Shown: positions 62,260 through 64,000 of the stretch, one piece after another
Layout of the letters: every line of letters starts with the position of its first letter
Position numbering within the stretch: position 1 is the stretch's first letter
DNA from: Eubacteriales bacterium
GTDB taxonomy: Bacteria; Bacillota; Clostridia; Lachnospirales; Lachnospiraceae
NCBI GenBank assembly: GCA_030524715.1
Contig: JAUNGB010000003.1
Span: 1 to 64,000 of the forward strand
DNA length: 64,000 bases
Direction of reading: 5' to 3'
Made by a program: the position numbers and the translations under genes
Notes under the pieces: generated by a model
Told to the model about the DNA's origin: nothing
Databases searched by the model: none
What the model saw: the letters and a program-made list of their open reading frames with translations, nothing else

Positions 62260-62880
62260 ATGAGTAATCAAGTAAATGCAAAAGCAGGATTATCTGTCAA
62301 GGACTTAGTAACAACGGGAATTTTTACCGCGCTTCTGTTCGTAACCATTATGGTGGGCGGCGTCTTTTTTGCGACCAACCCGGTGCTGACTTTTTTCATG
62401 CCCGCCGGGAGCGCCTTGCTTGCCGGACCGGTTTATCTGTTGATGGTCGCAAAGGTACAGAAGCGCTGGAGCATCACGATCATGGGCGTTATAATAGCCG
62501 TCATCTGGTTTGTCACTGGTATGCACTGGGCGTTTGCGCTGGGATATCTTATTATGGCTGTCGTGGCTGATTTTGTCGCCGGTACAAAGCAGTACAAGAG
62601 TAAGAAGATCAACAGCCTGTCCTATATCCTTTTCTCCCTGGGCGGAACAGGATCGTACCTTGTTTTCTTTATGGATCCCCAGGGCTGGGCGCAGACCATG
62701 TTAGGAAATGGAACTGAGCAAAGCTATATCGACACTATGCAGGCGACAGTAAACGCGGGAATCTTTATCGCCATGTTCGCGGCTCTCCTTGTAACAGCTT
62801 CCATCAGTGCATTTGTGGGCTGCAAACTGCTGAAAAAACAGTTTGAACGTGCCGGAGTGATAACGGAGGCACGTTCATGA
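62260..62880 (+). CDS. MptD-family ECF transporter S component
   Basis: The 206-residue membrane protein has about six helices (VKDLVTTGIFTALLFVTIMVGGVFF, PAGSALLAGPVYLLMVAKV, SITIMGVIIAVIWFVTGMHWAFALGYLIMAVVADFVAG) and fits the Trep_Strep/MptD S-component group. S components bind the substrate and dock onto the T and A units, encoded next. The substrate of this group is unknown. GAAGGAGG lies upstream. Its stop overlaps the next start (ATGA). Confidence 0.85.
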   Translation: MSNQVNAKAGLSVKDLVTTGIFTALLFVTIMVGGVFFATNPVLTFFMPAGSALLAGPVYLLMVAKVQKRWSITIMGVIIAVIWFVTGMHWAFALGYLIMAVVADFVAGTKQYKSKKINSLSYILFSLGGTGSYLVFFMDPQGWAQTMLGNGTEQSYIDTMQATVNAGIFIAMFAALLVTASISAFVGCKLLKKQFERAGVITEARS

Positions 62881-63677
62881 GCAAGAAGCGAAGCGGACAT
62901 CGTGCCCTTTGGGTATTGCGAATGTCCGCTGCTTCATGCCGGAGTGACAGCTTGATGGGCAGCGCCGTCCAGAAAGGGCTTTGGCTTGACCCGCGAGCCA
63001 AGCTCTTTCTGATTTTAATGTGCGTACTTAGTTCCATGTTCGCGCCTTCCCTTACCTGTCAGTTTGCGCTTGTCCTGCTGATAGCCGTATTGGGAGCGCT
63101 TTGCGGAAAGTGGAAATATTCTGTGAAAGCAGTTTGTTTTTATGCGCTGATCTGTGTACTGACAGTCTGGATCATGGCTGCCATGACGGGGACGCTGCGG
63201 ACCATGTTTGTCGCGTTTCTTGGGCTGTTCCACAAGGTTTATGCCTGCGGGATGCTGGCAGGGATCGTCCTGTCCACAACGAAGGTCAGCGAGTTTTTAT
63301 CCGCTATGAACCGCATCCATGCCCCGAAAAAATTTGTTATCACATTTGCAGTCATGCTGCGCTATATCCCAACCATCCAGGAGGACTGGCATTTTATTAA
63401 GGACGCCATGCGGATGCGGGATGTATCGCCCTCCCTGGGCGGATTCCTGTCCCATCCGGGGATGACGGTAGAGTGTATCTATGTCCCGCTGATGATGATG
63501 GCCTCAAAGGCGGCGGATGAGCTTTCCATCGCCTCTGTTACCCGCGGAATCGAGAATCCCAATCCCCGTACCTGCCTTGTCCGGATAAAATGCGGGATTG
63601 CAGATTGGACGGCGATGTTGATCGCTGTTGCTTTCTTTATCTTTGAATTATATATGCGGGGAGGTGTAATCGGGTGA
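62877..63677 (+). CDS. EcfT (CbiQ-like) ECF transmembrane component
   Basis: From ATG 62877 the protein is 266 residues. The T-component core starts at about residue 32 ([21 protein letters not shown]) and shows helices and the ATPase-coupling Ala-Arg-type segments ([22 protein letters not shown]). The first 26 residues ([25 protein letters not shown]) are not usual in the family and are coded by a stretch with a 9-bp inverted repeat, AGCGGACAT/ATGTCCGCT (about 62891-62929). ATG 62955 inside it could be the true start. Confidence 0.85.
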   Translation: MSKKRSGHRALWVLRMSAASCRSDSLMGSAVQKGLWLDPRAKLFLILMCVLSSMFAPSLTCQFALVLLIAVLGALCGKWKYSVKAVCFYALICVLTVWIMAAMTGTLRTMFVAFLGLFHKVYACGMLAGIVLSTTKVSEFLSAMNRIHAPKKFVITFAVMLRYIPTIQEDWHFIKDAMRMRDVSPSLGGFLSHPGMTVECIYVPLMMMASKAADELSIASVTRGIENPNPRTCLVRIKCGIADWTAMLIAVAFFIFELYMRGGVIG

Positions 63678-64000
63678 TCGAATTTAAAAATGTATCGTTC
63701 TCTTACAAGGTGAACACGACAGGGAGAGAAGGCGGTCCGGACCGTAAGGCGAATGGCTCCGAAGGAGACAGACACCCGGAGGGCGCGCCTTGTGCAGAAG
63801 GCGGTCTACGCTCCGCTTCGTTCGGTGCTGAACGTGCGCCGCTGGCGCACAGCACCCTGGGCCGTGAGGGACAGAAGCATGACGGTCTGCATAGAATCAA
63901 CCTGAAAATTGCAGACGGAGAATGCGTCCTGTTCTGCGGCCGCAGCGGATGTGGAAAAACAACGGTCACAAGGCTGGTAAACGGCCTGATCCCGCAATTT
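63674..64000 (+). CDS. ECF transporter ATPase, 5' part, with an in-frame insertion
   Basis: GTG 63674 overlaps the EcfT stop, and the frame is open to the window edge (109 codons). [12 protein letters not shown] is the normal start and [33 protein letters not shown] the normal Walker A region. Between them lie about 55 residues, from VNTTGREGG to GQKHDG, where the family has only about 5-10. This segment is G+C-rich, Gly/Arg/Glu-rich and holds a strong hairpin (GGTGCT...AGCACC with GTGCGCC/GGCGCAC, about 63820-63855). The ATPase continues outside the window. Confidence 0.85.
   Translation, partial: MIEFKNVSFSYKVNTTGREGGPDRKANGSEGDRHPEGAPCAEGGLRSASFGAERAPLAHSTLGREGQKHDGLHRINLKIADGECVLFCGRSGCGKTTVTRLVNGLIPQF

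Noticed and set aside
1..64000. Possible CRISPR array, rRNA or tRNA genes
   Set aside because: No regular array of 23-40 bp repeats with spacers was seen; the only close repeats (23471, 62097, 57858) are two to four copies in promoters or leaders. No tRNA cloverleaf or rRNA sequence was recognised by eye; a tRNAscan or Rfam run could still find something.

Overview
The window looks like chromosomal DNA of an anaerobic, monoderm gut Clostridium, most likely a Lachnospiraceae-type bacterium. Supporting signs are GPH and LplABC-type sugar uptake next to GH78 and GH42 enzymes, YesM/YesN-type two-component pairs, many MATE pumps and AraC regulators, strong AGGAGG ribosome sites with occasional TTG/GTG starts, a CooS-family protein, and MptD-type ECF and DUF3791/DUF3990 genes. 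The family-level assignment rests on gene content only, because no rRNA or tRNA gene was found.

Left part (1-17 kb) is carbohydrate use. The tail of a CHAP-domain wall hydrolase is followed by a GH78 rhamnosidase-type enzyme, an AraC regulator and a GPH sugar symporter. A YesM/YesN-like sensor and regulator then stand divergent from an LplABC-like importer operon that also carries an unclassified six-hairpin-like glycosidase and a GH42 beta-galactosidase. From 17 to 20.5 kb lie a broken LysR gene, a LigM/DesA-like tetrahydrofolate O-demethylase homologue, and a PucR-type regulator upstream of it.

From 20.7 to 31.5 kb there are four MATE loci (two intact, two broken), each near a MerR or MarR regulator. 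Among them is a CooS-family gene followed by an NrtA/SsuA-like ABC importer. The CooS protein keeps the B- and D-cluster cysteines but has Asp in place of one C-cluster cysteine, so it is probably not a functional CO dehydrogenase. From 31.5 to 48 kb there are two two-component/ABC export loci of the peptide-defence type. The first has a second permease broken by deletion. The second has a collapsed partial copy of itself lying upstream, in which five pieces keep their original order with the sequence between them missing.

From 47.9 kb to the end the genes are mixed and partly decayed: AraC, a ZinT-like secreted protein, a TipAS-type MerR regulator, a methyltransferase, two metallo-hydrolases, truncated EamA and DUF6050-like genes, mobile-element scraps, a Fic protein, a BlaI/M56 pair, a DUF3791-DUF3990-DUF3791 toxin-antitoxin-like cassette, and an AraC gene divergent from an MptD-type ECF transporter. 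Four promoters in this part carry the same palindrome, GTTAG-N6-CTAAY, placed 9 to 11 nt after the -10 box, which suggests one repressor controlling an unrecognised regulon. Much of the window shows ongoing gene loss, with about fifteen broken genes.
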